A DNA stretch of 18,817 nt. Origin: Actinomycetota bacterium. Its GTDB lineage: Bacteria > Actinomycetota > Humimicrobiia > Humimicrobiales > Humimicrobiaceae. Below, one piece after another: positions 1-8,601 of this stretch. Location: contig JAMCVO010000717.1 of NCBI GenBank assembly GCA_023475715.1, positions 1-18,817 of the forward strand. The letters are read 5' to 3'. Position numbers and translations under genes: made by a program. The notes under the pieces were generated by a model. That model ran no database searches and had not been told where the DNA came from. It worked only from the letters and a program-made list of their open reading frames with translations. Numbering within the stretch: the stretch's first letter is position 1; each line of letters begins with the position of its first letter.

Positions 1-76
1 TTTTCACATAGTGTTCAGGTTATTTTAGATAATATTTTTATTAAATTTTTTTATAGTTAGGAGGCTTAACAGAATT

Positions 77-1519
77 ATGGAGTTCGAAAAATGTATTAAA
101 TATCCAAATCCAATAACAGTTATTAATAAAGGGGATTTAAATCGTATTCATTTAGCATCACTAAGGATATTAGAAGAAACAGGTATAAAATTTTATAATA
201 AAAAAATATTAAAACTTTTTGCCACTAAAGGTGCAGATGTAGATTTTGATAAAAAAATTGTTAAAATTGAAAAGAGTTTAATTGAACACTATGTGAAAAA
301 AGCTCCTAAACACCATAGCATTTATTCCCAGAATCTTAATGAGCTAAAAATTGGTTCAGGGAATCTCTATTTAGAATCTACTATGGATAACTTATATGTA
401 ATTGATTCAAATACCTGCACAAGGAGAACGGCGATATTAGAAGATGTCAAAAATGCAGTCAGAATGATAGATGAGCTACCATATTATCATATCTGCGGGA
501 GTCCTTTTGTTCCTCAAGACATTTGCCCAGAATTAGCAAATATATATGAAGTTGCCGAGATTTTTAGAAATACAAATAAACATTGTCGTGTCCCAGCAAC
601 TAATGGGTTCGAAGCAAAATCTATCATAGAGTTAGCTTCTATGATTGCTGGAAACAAGAAAAAATTGTATTCCAAACCTTTTATCTCAACAATTATATGT
701 CCTTCGAGTCCTTTATGTTTTCCAAAAAATACCTGTGAAGTCTTATGGGAATTTGCTAAACTTAAATTACCAATAATTTTAGCACCTGCTCCAGTTGCAG
801 GTGCTCTCTCACCAAATACTATTTCTGGGACAATCGCTTTAGCTAATGCCGAAAGCCTTGCAGGAATTACACTAATCCAGATGATAAATGAAGGTTCTCC
901 AATTGTTTATGGAGGAGCATGTACTAATTTTGATATGAGAACAGGAAATTGTGCTTATGGAACATCTGAATTTAGTTTATTGAGCATTATAACTGCTCAG
1001 TTAGCTAAATTTTATAATTTACCATCATATGGAGTAGTTGCAACAAATGCAAATATTATGGATGTTCAAGCTGGCTATGAAAAAATGCATTCTACATTAT
1101 TAGCTTATTTAGCAGGACATGACATAATAGGCGATCTTAGTTTCAATGGGAACCTTTTAACTTCTATTGATAGTATACTAATACAACATGAAATCATAAG
1201 ACGGGTAACCGATATTTCGAGAAATATCATTATAAATGATGAAATGCTAGCTCTGGATGTGGTAAAAGAAGTAGGACCAGGTGGGAATTTTCTTTCAGAA
1301 CCACATACTTTAAGATATTTAAAGGCTGACTTTAAATATACTAATATAGGAAACTTTGAAACTTATGAAAATTGGGTTTCAAAAGGAGGAATAGATACAA
1401 AGAATATAGCCAAAAAAGTTGCAGAAGAAATAATAATTAATAGTATACATAAGTCATTAAGTGATGAACAAAACTATAAAATTACAAAGTTGTTGGAGAA
1501 ATTAAAAAAAGAACTTTAA
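77..1519 (+). CDS. MttB-superfamily (COG5598) corrinoid methyltransferase, non-pyrrolysine type
   Basis: The 480-residue protein matches the trimethylamine methyltransferase MttB superfamily in length and landmarks. Near the N-terminus it has the typical helix followed by a ThrGlyIleLys-type segment (about residues 34-38). A Gly/Ala-rich core lies at about 250-310, and there is an AspValGlnAlaGlyTyrGluLys motif near residue 340, where the family has its DAQAGYEK-like signature. The frame has no internal TAG, so this is a non-pyrrolysine member like the glycine-betaine methyltransferase MtgB. Such enzymes take a methyl group from a quaternary or tertiary amine and pass it to Co(I) of a corrinoid protein; the actual substrate cannot be read from the sequence. 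The ATG is chosen because a strong AGGAGG lies 12 nt upstream. It is the first gene of a same-strand run with isomerase, hydrolase, aldolase and kinase genes. No corrinoid partner is visible, but the gene starts close to the window edge. Confidence 0.88.
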   Translation: MEFEKCIKYPNPITVINKGDLNRIHLASLRILEETGIKFYNKKILKLFATKGADVDFDKKIVKIEKSLIEHYVKKAPKHHSIYSQNLNELKIGSGNLYLESTMDNLYVIDSNTCTRRTAILEDVKNAVRMIDELPYYHICGSPFVPQDICPELANIYEVAEIFRNTNKHCRVPATNGFEAKSIIELASMIAGNKKKLYSKPFISTIICPSSPLCFPKNTCEVLWEFAKLKLPIILAPAPVAGALSPNTISGTIALANAESLAGITLIQMINEGSPIVYGGACTNFDMRTGNCAYGTSEFSLLSIITAQLAKFYNLPSYGVVATNANIMDVQAGYEKMHSTLLAYLAGHDIIGDLSFNGNLLTSIDSILIQHEIIRRVTDISRNIIINDEMLALDVVKEVGPGGNFLSEPHTLRYLKADFKYTNIGNFETYENWVSKGGIDTKNIAKKVAEEIIINSIHKSLSDEQNYKITKLLEKLKKEL

Positions 1520-1717
1520 ATAAAATAAGAACATTTCTTTATAGATATTTTATAAAAAGAAAAAGCTAAAAATTTAAAAATTGTTAAATTATCAAGATTC
1601 GAAATTATTTTTATATGTACTATTTACTTATTTATTTTTTAAATGATAGTTTTTAAACATGCTATTTCAAAATAAATTAAATAAAAATTATTGGGGTTTA
1701 TTAATGGAGGGATATAA

Positions 1718-3079
1718 ATGGAAATAAGAAATGCTAATGTTTCGATTGCGGCTTTCTGGCATGAAGGATATACACATGATATGGTAAAAAGCATTGCAGA
1801 TAAAACTATGGAAAGTATTAAAAAAGAAAATATAAATGTTGTTTCTACAATATATGTAACAAACCAGAAAGAGGTTAAAAATACTATTAAAAATTTGGAA
1901 TGTAAAGATTTTGACTGCCTGATTGCTTTAATATGTGGATGGGTGGAAACCCCCGTAGTAATTGATACTTTACAAAACTACTTTCATAAACCTTTATTGT
2001 TATGGAGTACAAATGGAATTCAAAAAGATAAAGAATTTCTGTCACCTGCACCTCTGGCAGGAACTGGACCAGTAAGACAGACCCTGGAAGCAATGGGTGT
2101 AAATTTTAAATATATCTACAACACTATAGATAATGGCATTCCAGTTAAAACAGCTAAAGATTTTATAATAGCAGCAAAATGCTCACAAGCCTTGAAACAA
2201 AAAATTGTTGGTATTCAAGGTTTTGCAGATCAAAGAACAATGACACATACCTTTGATGCAGTTTCATTAAAATTAAGGATTGGCCCAAGTGTTGAAGATT
2301 TTACTGTTTATGAAGTTATGGAAACTATGAAGAAGTTTCCTAAGGAAGAAGTAAATAAAGTAATAGAGGAAAAAATAAATAAATGGAAATTTGAGAGCAA
2401 GAGAATTGATGAAAGCATTGAAGCAACAGCAAGAATGTACCTTGCATTAAAAGAAATAATAGCTAAAAGAGGTTTTGATGCAATTACAATGAAATGTTTT
2501 GGATTTGCAAGTCTGGTTGGTTATACGCCCTGTATGGTTTATACCATTTTGGCAGATGAAATTGCTGATTGTATATGTGGAACAGATGTGCTTGCCTCAG
2601 TTTCACAAATGATATTAAGAGAGCTTACTGGACAGCCTACTACCTATCTTGAAACCATAGATTTATTTTCAGATAGAATGATAATGCATTCATGCGGCTA
2701 TACACCCCTCTCATTTATTGATGGGCGGTGCAGGACTGAAGAAGTGAATTGGGGTGGAGAAAGAATACCAGGGTATAAAAATTGTTCAGCAATAAAACCA
2801 GGAATATATACAATGATCAGGCTTTCCTCTATCGGAGATAAGTATAAAATTCATGCTGCACTTGGTGAAGGTAAAAAGCCACTTCCATATAGAGAGGAAG
2901 GCTGGGAATCAAATGTTGAACTTCCCTGTGTTCCAAGTCTTGAGATGAAAATAATTTCTAATACAATAGATCATTTTCTGCAGAATCTGTCTTCACAGCA
3001 TTACCTGATAACTCCAGGAGACCATTTAAGTAAAGTTATAGATTTATGTCAGATACTAAAAATTGAGTATGCGTATTAA
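1718..3079 (+). CDS. L-fucose/D-arabinose isomerase family protein (COG2407-like)
   Basis: The 453-residue product resembles the L-fucose isomerase-like family: an N-terminal Rossmann-like half in which a PheAspCysLeuIle strand leads into GlyTrpValGluThrPro, a central segment with GlyPheAlaAspGlnArg, and a C-terminal half with LeuThrGlyGlnProThr and IleAspLeuPheSer. Close to the C-terminus is SerGlnHisTyr...ThrProGlyAsp (His428), which matches the position of the active-site His in FucI-type enzymes. These are metal-dependent aldose-ketose isomerases. Many members of this COG have unknown substrates, so no specific sugar is assigned. GGAGGG ends 6 nt before the ATG, a strong ribosome-binding site that fixes the start. 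A 198-nt AT-rich gap separates it from the upstream methyltransferase gene. With the downstream aldolase and kinase it would supply the first step of an isomerase-kinase-aldolase route. Confidence 0.8.
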   Translation: MEIRNANVSIAAFWHEGYTHDMVKSIADKTMESIKKENINVVSTIYVTNQKEVKNTIKNLECKDFDCLIALICGWVETPVVIDTLQNYFHKPLLLWSTNGIQKDKEFLSPAPLAGTGPVRQTLEAMGVNFKYIYNTIDNGIPVKTAKDFIIAAKCSQALKQKIVGIQGFADQRTMTHTFDAVSLKLRIGPSVEDFTVYEVMETMKKFPKEEVNKVIEEKINKWKFESKRIDESIEATARMYLALKEIIAKRGFDAITMKCFGFASLVGYTPCMVYTILADEIADCICGTDVLASVSQMILRELTGQPTTYLETIDLFSDRMIMHSCGYTPLSFIDGRCRTEEVNWGGERIPGYKNCSAIKPGIYTMIRLSSIGDKYKIHAALGEGKKPLPYREEGWESNVELPCVPSLEMKIISNTIDHFLQNLSSQHYLITPGDHLSKVIDLCQILKIEYAY

Positions 3080-3191
3080 AAGAATAAATATTATTAAATA
3101 GTAATTCATATTTATAAAAACTTAAAAAAAATTGTAAGTATATGCTAAAATGCAAAACCAAGTTTAATAAAATATTTCGAGGTTTTATAAA

Positions 3192-4019
3192 GTGAGCTAC
3201 ACAGAAGAAAAAATTGATAAGTGGTTAAATAAAAATAAAGATTTCATCATACAAACTCTTTCGGAATTGATTCAGATAAAAACAGAAAACTTACCCCCAA
3301 CAGGCAATGAAAAAAATGGTCAGGAATATTTGTATAATCTTGTATCAAAATTCATTCCTGAAAAAAATATTGATCTTTTTGAAATTGATGAAGTAAATGG
3401 AGTCAGAGATCATCCATTTTTCTTTCCAACAATTGATGGAATAGAAAGGATTTATAAAAATAGGCCAAATCTTGTTGTTAAAATTCAAGGAAAAGTTGAA
3501 AGACCATCACTATTATTATCAGGGCATATTGATACCCATCATGCAACTGGAGAAAAGTGGAAAATATTTAAAGATCCCTTTAGCGGGAAAATAAAAAATG
3601 GCTGGATGTACGGAAGAGGCTCTGCTGATATGAAAAGTGGCACTCTTGCAGGGTTTATAGCCCTTAAATGCTTGAATGATTTAAAAATAAGGTTAAAAGG
3701 CAGTGTTTTGGCAGAAAGCGTAGTTGATGAAGAATTCGGTGGTGTAAATGGTACTATTGCTAGCAGGTTAAGATATCCTGATATTAATTTTGCAATATTA
3801 GCTGAACCTACCGATTTAACGATTGGTATAGAAACAAAAGGCGGAACTGACTTTAAAGTGTCAGTTAAAGAAAAAAGTTCGGGTGGTATTAATACCGAAT
3901 CTCATGAATGTCCAAATCCAATTTATAAATTAAGTAAAATTGCTCTGGCACTGCAGAAGTATGAAAAAATTAATGGTAACATAAAAAAGAATAAATTGGA
4001 TATTATAAAATTCTTCTGA
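3192..4019 (+). pseudogene. M20 family metallohydrolase, N-terminal part (frame broken)
   Basis: This is the catalytic front half of an M20 (ArgE/DapE/carboxypeptidase-type) di-metal hydrolase. Visible ligands are the HisIleAsp motif (His112, Asp114) in GlyHisIleAspThrHis, Asp146 in GlyArgGlySerAlaAspMetLys, the AspGluGlu pair (general base Glu180, metal ligand Glu181) and Glu205 in AlaGluProThr. The GTG start has GAGG 9 nt upstream. The frame meets TGA at 4017-4019, but the same frame resumes with the missing C-terminal half. Between about 3995 and 4057 the frame one base back reads a much better lid-domain stretch (TyrTyrLysIleLeuLeuLysAsnArgTyrPheGln). This suggests two compensating single-base indels that created the stop. 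It may be a true pseudogene or a sequence error. If restored, the enzyme would be about 440 residues, a normal family length, and would remove an acyl or aminoacyl group from a pathway substrate. Confidence 0.8.
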
Positions 4020-4052
4020 AAAATCGCTATTTTCAGAATATTTACATATCAA

Positions 4053-4514
4053 TTGGCTTCAGGCGGTACAAATTATTTGGAATCACAGGCTATACCGACC
4101 AGTGGTCATATTTATTTTTGGATTGAAGTTCCTGCAACATTTAAAGAGGAAAAAGTAACCCAAGATTTAATTAATTTTGTAAGAAATGAATATTTTAAAA
4201 ATAGCGATTTTTCAGAAGAATTCCCAGAGTTTAAAAAAGTACTCAGATTTATGGAGGGTCATCAAACTGATTTAAATCATAAATTTATTAATGTATTAAG
4301 GCAAGTATTTGATACTTTGAAAATTGAATATAAGGAAAAAAAGTTAGGAATTGCCTGTGATGCTTATGTTTTTAAAAAAATATCCAGTACAGAAGTTTGT
4401 GTTCTGGGTCCAAAAGGCGAAAATCTTCATGGTGTGGATGAGCGTGTTGAAATAAAAAGTTTTATAGATTTAATTAAAATTATGGTTTTATCTTCAATAA
4501 ACTATTGTTCGTAA
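4053..4514 (+). pseudogene. M20 family metallohydrolase, C-terminal part
   Basis: This is the back half of the preceding M20 hydrolase, in the same reading frame (start triplets 3192 and 4053 are both multiples of three). It begins near the GlySerGlyGly-type turn that ends the lid domain (AlaSerGlyGlyThrAsn) and continues with the strand-helix pattern of M20 enzymes. It closes with CysAspAlaTyr, LeuGlyProLysGlyGluAsn-LeuHisGlyValAspGlu, the usual C-terminal metal-ligand His before a Glu-rich tail (family consensus GP...aHt.dE). The TTG at 4053 has no ribosome-binding site, so it is unlikely to be an independent gene. The fragment should be read as the continuation of 3192-4019. The stop at 4512-4514 lies about 30 nt before the next gene, which suggests co-transcription with the aldolase. 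Confidence 0.78.
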
Positions 4515-4542
4515 ATATTTAAAATATAATAAGGTGGTTTTA

Positions 4543-5340
4543 ATGGAAGGTTTGGAAATAAGATATAAAAAGCTTTTTCCTGATACTGGTGAAAAACCTG
4601 TTGTAATTCCTGTAGACCAAGGCCAATATTTTGGTCCTATTCCTGGTGTTGAGGATTTGCCTGGTCTAGTAAAAAAACTTGGAAAAGCAGATGCTTTAAT
4701 AATTGCCCCCGGTGCATTAAATGCCTGCAAAGATATTTTTAGCCGTAGAGGTTCACCACTCCAAATCACCAGGTTGAATTATGTATCAGGATATTGTTTT
4801 ACATGGAATTATTCTAAACCCTTGACAGGTAAAATTTTTGACGTGGAAATGGCATTAAAATTAGGTGCAGACTGGGTTTTAGCTTCTTTATGTATTGGGA
4901 CTGGTTATGAGGAGATTGACATAGAAAATATCAAGATTTTTGCTGAAATTGTAAAAAAGAAAATAGAATGGGGTGTACCTCTTATAGGTGAGTTCTATCC
5001 TGTTAATGCAAAAAATTTATCCAGGGATGAACTTCATAAAGTTACTTATGAAGGCTGTAGAATAATGTATGAAATGGGTGCAGATGTAGTTAAAACTAAT
5101 TTTACCGGAGAAAGATTCGAAGAAATAATAAATGTGGTGCCAGTGCCGGTTATCGTACTTGGTGGAGAGAAAATGAGCTCGGAGATTGAGTCATTGAAAG
5201 AAATCAAGAAAGCTTTAGATTTAGGTGCAAAGGGTATTTGCGTAGGAAGAAATCTCGTTCTGTCGACCAATCAGCAAAGATATCTTGAGGCTTTGTTACA
5301 AGTGGTGAAGAATAATGCAGTACCTGAAGAGGCATTTTAA
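4543..5340 (+). CDS. DhnA-type class I aldolase (fructose-bisphosphate aldolase/LsrF family)
   Basis: The 265-residue TIM-barrel protein has the hallmarks of the archaeal-type class I aldolase family (COG1830): IleProValAspGlnGly at the end of strand 1, LeuIleGlyGluPheTyrPro mid-barrel, and the Schiff-base lysine in AlaAspValValLysThrAsn (Lys184 with this start). Near the C-terminus GlyGlyGlu and LysGlyIleCysValGlyArgAsn form the phosphate-binding loops. Such enzymes cleave or transfer on a phosphorylated ketose; LsrF, a thiolase acting on the AI-2 breakdown product, is in the same family. The ATG at 4543 is preferred over the in-frame GTG at 4534, because that GTG lies inside the AAGGTGG ribosome-binding site that serves the ATG. 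Kinase and isomerase genes flank it, so it probably cleaves the phosphorylated product of those two steps. Confidence 0.85.
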   Translation: MEGLEIRYKKLFPDTGEKPVVIPVDQGQYFGPIPGVEDLPGLVKKLGKADALIIAPGALNACKDIFSRRGSPLQITRLNYVSGYCFTWNYSKPLTGKIFDVEMALKLGADWVLASLCIGTGYEEIDIENIKIFAEIVKKKIEWGVPLIGEFYPVNAKNLSRDELHKVTYEGCRIMYEMGADVVKTNFTGERFEEIINVVPVPVIVLGGEKMSSEIESLKEIKKALDLGAKGICVGRNLVLSTNQQRYLEALLQVVKNNAVPEEAF

Positions 5341-5391
5341 AAAAATAATTAAATTTAAAAACTTTTTATCTTGATACTGAGGAGGTCAAAT

Positions 5392-6900
5392 ATGGATTTG
5401 TTTCTTACCGTTGATGTTGGAACAAGTGGAGTAAAAGTTGCAGTATTTGACGAATTTTGTAATCTTTTATATTTAACAATAGAAGAATATGACCCTTTTT
5501 ATCCAAAAGTTGATTATGTAGAGATAAATCCAGAAAAGTATTACAGGTCACTTAAAACTGGTTTATTAAAATTTTCAAAAAATAGTAAATTCAGCACCAA
5601 GAAAATTAAAGCAATAAGCATTTGCAGCCAGGCAGAAACATTTATTGTATTTGATAATAATAACCATCCTTTAATGAATGCAATTGTGTGGCTTGACAAC
5701 AGAGCAATTCAAGAATCAAAAATTCTAACACAGAAGTTTGGAAGAAAAAAAACTTATCATATTACGGGGCAGCAGGATATAGTACCAACCTGGACAGCCT
5801 GCAAACTTTTATGGTTAAAGAAAAATAAACCTGAATTGTACAAAAAAATTCATAAAATTCTTTTTGTGCAGGATTTTATTATTTATAAATTGACAGGGAA
5901 ATTTTTTACAGATTATTCATTACTTCCTTCATCTTTATTATTTGATATTGTTAATTTACGATGGTGGAAAGAAATGCTTGTGTATTTAAATATTTCAGAG
6001 GAACAGCTTCCCAAAGCTGTTGGCTCGGGGGAAATTATCGGTAATGTCACAAAAACTGTCTGTAAAGACCTGGGCTTAAATTCTGATGTAGCCGTATTGA
6101 CTGGTGGACAGGATCACATGGCAGGATCCATTGGTTCGGGCAATATCAGACAAGGAATAGTCAGTGAAACAACAGGGACAGCTCTTGCTGTTTGCACTAC
6201 AATAGATAATCTAATTTATGATAAAAGAATGAATATACCAGTTTATATACATTCAATAAAAGGTAAGTATATTCTGCTTCCATGGTCTCATAATTCTGGC
6301 ATAATATTGAGATGGTTCAGGGATAAATTTTTTAATGATGCTACACCCGGAGAGGATGGTTCAAAATCTATTTCTTTTCATGCTTTAGATAAAATGGCAG
6401 AAAAAGTCGAACCAGGTTCCAATAGGCTTATACTATTACCATTTTTTACGGGAGCAGGATCACCGGAATTAAACCCAAACGCAAAAGGTGTATTTTATGG
6501 TATTTCACTTTCTCACGAAAGAAAGCATTTTGTAAGAGCTATCTTGGAATCTATAGCTTATGTTCTCAGAAGTAATATTGAAACCCTTAGAGATATGAGT
6601 TTAAACATAGATGAGATAATATCTTTAGGTGGAGGTTCAAAAAGTGATTTATGGTGTCAGATAAAAGCTGATGTTTTAAATAAGAAGGTATTTATTCTAG
6701 AAAATGAGGAGGTATCTTCATTGGGACTAGCTATTTTATGCGGGTTGGCTGTTGGTAAATTTAAGGATTTTGAAATTGCAATAAAAGAACATGTAAAAAT
6801 TAAAAAAATATTTTATCCCAATATGAATAATGTTCATTTATATAATGATTTGTATAAAAAGTATAAAGAAATATATGCCAATCTTAAAAATGTTTTTTAA
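5392..6900 (+). CDS. FGGY-family carbohydrate kinase
   Basis: The 502-residue protein has both actin-like FGGY domains. The N-terminal phosphate-1 loop is AspValGlyThrSerGlyValLys (about residues 7-14). AlaIleValTrpLeuAspAsnArgAla near 98-106 corresponds to the family's WxDxR element. The catalytic-base Asp is in GlyGlyGlnAspHisMetAlaGly (Asp241), and the adenine-binding GlyGlyGlySerLysSer is near residue 415. This layout is that of xylulokinase, gluconokinase and LsrK-like enzymes; specificity is not readable. The ATG at 5392 is chosen because GAGGAGG lies 5 nt upstream. The longer frame from TTG at 5371 would translate through that ribosome-binding site. The gap after the aldolase gene is only about 50 nt. 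The kinase likely phosphorylates the ketose made by the isomerase, before aldol cleavage. Confidence 0.9.
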   Translation: MDLFLTVDVGTSGVKVAVFDEFCNLLYLTIEEYDPFYPKVDYVEINPEKYYRSLKTGLLKFSKNSKFSTKKIKAISICSQAETFIVFDNNNHPLMNAIVWLDNRAIQESKILTQKFGRKKTYHITGQQDIVPTWTACKLLWLKKNKPELYKKIHKILFVQDFIIYKLTGKFFTDYSLLPSSLLFDIVNLRWWKEMLVYLNISEEQLPKAVGSGEIIGNVTKTVCKDLGLNSDVAVLTGGQDHMAGSIGSGNIRQGIVSETTGTALAVCTTIDNLIYDKRMNIPVYIHSIKGKYILLPWSHNSGIILRWFRDKFFNDATPGEDGSKSISFHALDKMAEKVEPGSNRLILLPFFTGAGSPELNPNAKGVFYGISLSHERKHFVRAILESIAYVLRSNIETLRDMSLNIDEIISLGGGSKSDLWCQIKADVLNKKVFILENEEVSSLGLAILCGLAVGKFKDFEIAIKEHVKIKKIFYPNMNNVHLYNDLYKKYKEIYANLKNVF

Positions 6901-7146
6901 AAATAATTCGAAAAAATTATGAATAGCTAAATAGTTTATTTGGAATCTATTTTGATTTTTAAAGTATTTTTGTAATTGAATGGGGTTTTTTAAGGGGATT
7001 TGATAATTTTCTAAGTGATATTAGAAGCTGCATACGATTATGAAAAATATTAAATAACTCTATGAAAATTATGCAGAAATTACTTTAAAAAAGTGCTATT
7101 TAGAGAGAATTTAATAAATTAATTTGAAATGAGTAAAGGTTAAAAA

Positions 7147-8601
7147 ATGCAAATAAATTTGAGAATACTTGCAGATCAGGATCTAGATAAGATTCATCAA
7201 TGCACATTAAAGGTTCTTAATAATCCGGGTATGAAAATTTTAAATTCAAAAATGCTTTCTGCATTAGGAAAAAAAGGTGCTAAAGTTGATTATGTAAAGA
7301 AAGTGGTAAGTTTTACCCCTGAGCTTATTAATGAAACTATTAAACTTATGAAAAAAGATTTAGTTGAAGGTAGAATTCCAAAATACTTAAATGGAGTAAC
7401 TAGTGAAAAAACAAACAGTAATGAAATACAAGCTAAATTTGGTGGGGCATGTGTTCAATATTTAGACTGGACTGGTAAATTATTTAGAGAGCCAACCGAA
7501 AAAGACTTAATAAATATGGTAAGGTTAGGTGAAGTTCTTCCTGAAATTAAAACGGTTGGCAATCCTGTAGTATATTTAAGAGATAAAAATGGCAGTCCTA
7601 TTGATCCCAAAATGCAAAGGGTTAAAACTGCTGCTCTTGTTGCAAAATATACAACCAAGCCTGGACCAACAGAGGTTTGGAATTCAAAAGAACTTGAATT
7701 TTTAATTGAAATAGGCACAATAGTCAGAGGAAGTAAAGAAAATTATTTTAAAAATCCATGTTTTATTACAGCTAAAGAAACAATTTCTCCTCTGGTATTA
7801 GAGGGAAAATCAGCCGAAGTTCTTCTTGCTCTTGCAGCAAAAGATCTGCCTTGTGTTATAATCCCAATGCCTATTTCGGGGGTATCAAGTCCAGTCAGTT
7901 TATTTTCCAATGCAGTAATTGGCAACAGTGAGATCCTTGCAGTCGCAACAGCTATAAAATCAATATATCCTGAAGCCAGAATAATAGGAGGAATTATTAG
8001 CGGCTCAATGGATATGTCAACGGGAACTGCAAATTTTGCTACTCCTGAATCTACTCTTCAGGATCTTGCAATAGCTGAAGTACATGAAAAGCTTTATGGG
8101 TTTAATTTTGGAGTAGGGGGTTATCTTGATGCAAAATATCCCGGGATACAAAATGTTATTGAGAAAGAATTTAAATATTTCGCTCTAGCCATATCTGGCA
8201 GGTATACATATCCTGTTGGGCTTGTTAACTGGGGAAAATGCTTTTCTCCAGAACAAGCTCTTTTAGATATACAAATTATAAAAAATATACATAAGTTTTT
8301 AGAAGGTATTTCTATATCTGATGAAAATGAACTGCTTGAATTGGTAAGAAAAGTGGGTATAGGTGGTTCATTCTTGCAGGAAGAAAATACATTATTTAAT
8401 TATAAAAAATATTTAATGGTGCCGGAGCTTTTTGATCATACATTATCCCAGGGCTATGATAATGATATACAGAAAGACATGCTGATTAAAGCGCATGATA
8501 AAGTTGAAAAAATTCTTTCAAGGGATAACTTGTATGAGATTGACCCCTGGAGGAATAAACAGATAGATGAAGTTGTTAAAATGGCTGAAAGGAAATTATA
8601 A
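7147..8601 (+). CDS. Second MttB-superfamily methyltransferase, divergent paralogue
   Basis: This 484-residue protein shares the MttB-superfamily plan: an N-terminal LeuArgIleLeuAla...IleHis segment, a GlyMetLysIleLeu motif, the ProIleSerGlyValSerSerPro turn in the core and a LysValGlyIleGlyGly-Phe motif near residue 405. It differs strongly from the copy at 77-1519. Where that one has the AspValGlnAlaGlyTyrGlu signature, this one has TyrProGlyIleGlnAsnValIleGlu, and its C-terminal tail is distinct, so the two are unlikely to share a substrate. No in-frame TAG is present, so it is non-pyrrolysine. The ATG has AAAGG about 7 nt upstream. A 246-nt AT-rich gap precedes it with no clear promoter. 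It closes the catabolic run, and the gene-poor strip with repeats follows. Confidence 0.85.
   Translation: MQINLRILADQDLDKIHQCTLKVLNNPGMKILNSKMLSALGKKGAKVDYVKKVVSFTPELINETIKLMKKDLVEGRIPKYLNGVTSEKTNSNEIQAKFGGACVQYLDWTGKLFREPTEKDLINMVRLGEVLPEIKTVGNPVVYLRDKNGSPIDPKMQRVKTAALVAKYTTKPGPTEVWNSKELEFLIEIGTIVRGSKENYFKNPCFITAKETISPLVLEGKSAEVLLALAAKDLPCVIIPMPISGVSSPVSLFSNAVIGNSEILAVATAIKSIYPEARIIGGIISGSMDMSTGTANFATPESTLQDLAIAEVHEKLYGFNFGVGGYLDAKYPGIQNVIEKEFKYFALAISGRYTYPVGLVNWGKCFSPEQALLDIQIIKNIHKFLEGISISDENELLELVRKVGIGGSFLQEENTLFNYKKYLMVPELFDHTLSQGYDNDIQKDMLIKAHDKVEKILSRDNLYEIDPWRNKQIDEVVKMAERKL

Noticed and set aside
77..1519. Pyrrolysine-containing MttB
   Set aside because: No in-frame TAG; the frame is full length without readthrough. 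The same holds for 7147-8601.
1592..1604. Shared 12-mer TCAAGATTCGAA between 1592 and 8861
   Set aside because: Only two copies, different contexts and no surrounding similarity; chance is likely in AT-rich DNA.
3981..3992. Programmed -1 frameshift at the slippery A-AAA-AAG heptamer (3983-3989) in the M20 gene
   Set aside because: The -1 frame hits TAA at 3992-3994, immediately after the heptamer, so slipping there could not reach the good stretch that begins near 3995.
4017..4019. TGA in the M20 gene read as selenocysteine or tryptophan
   Set aside because: Other genes here end in TGA (FixCX, EtfA, the acetyltransferase). The neighbouring -1 frame fits the family better than the zero frame, so indels explain the stop. 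No selenocysteine insertion element was seen after the TGA.
4534..4542. GTG at 4534 as the aldolase start
   Set aside because: It lies within the AAGGTGG ribosome-binding site of the ATG at 4543.
4543..6900. LsrF/LsrK autoinducer-2 processing pair
   Set aside because: The aldolase and kinase families match, but there is no LsrG, LsrR or Lsr transporter, and an isomerase is present. A sugar route is more economical.
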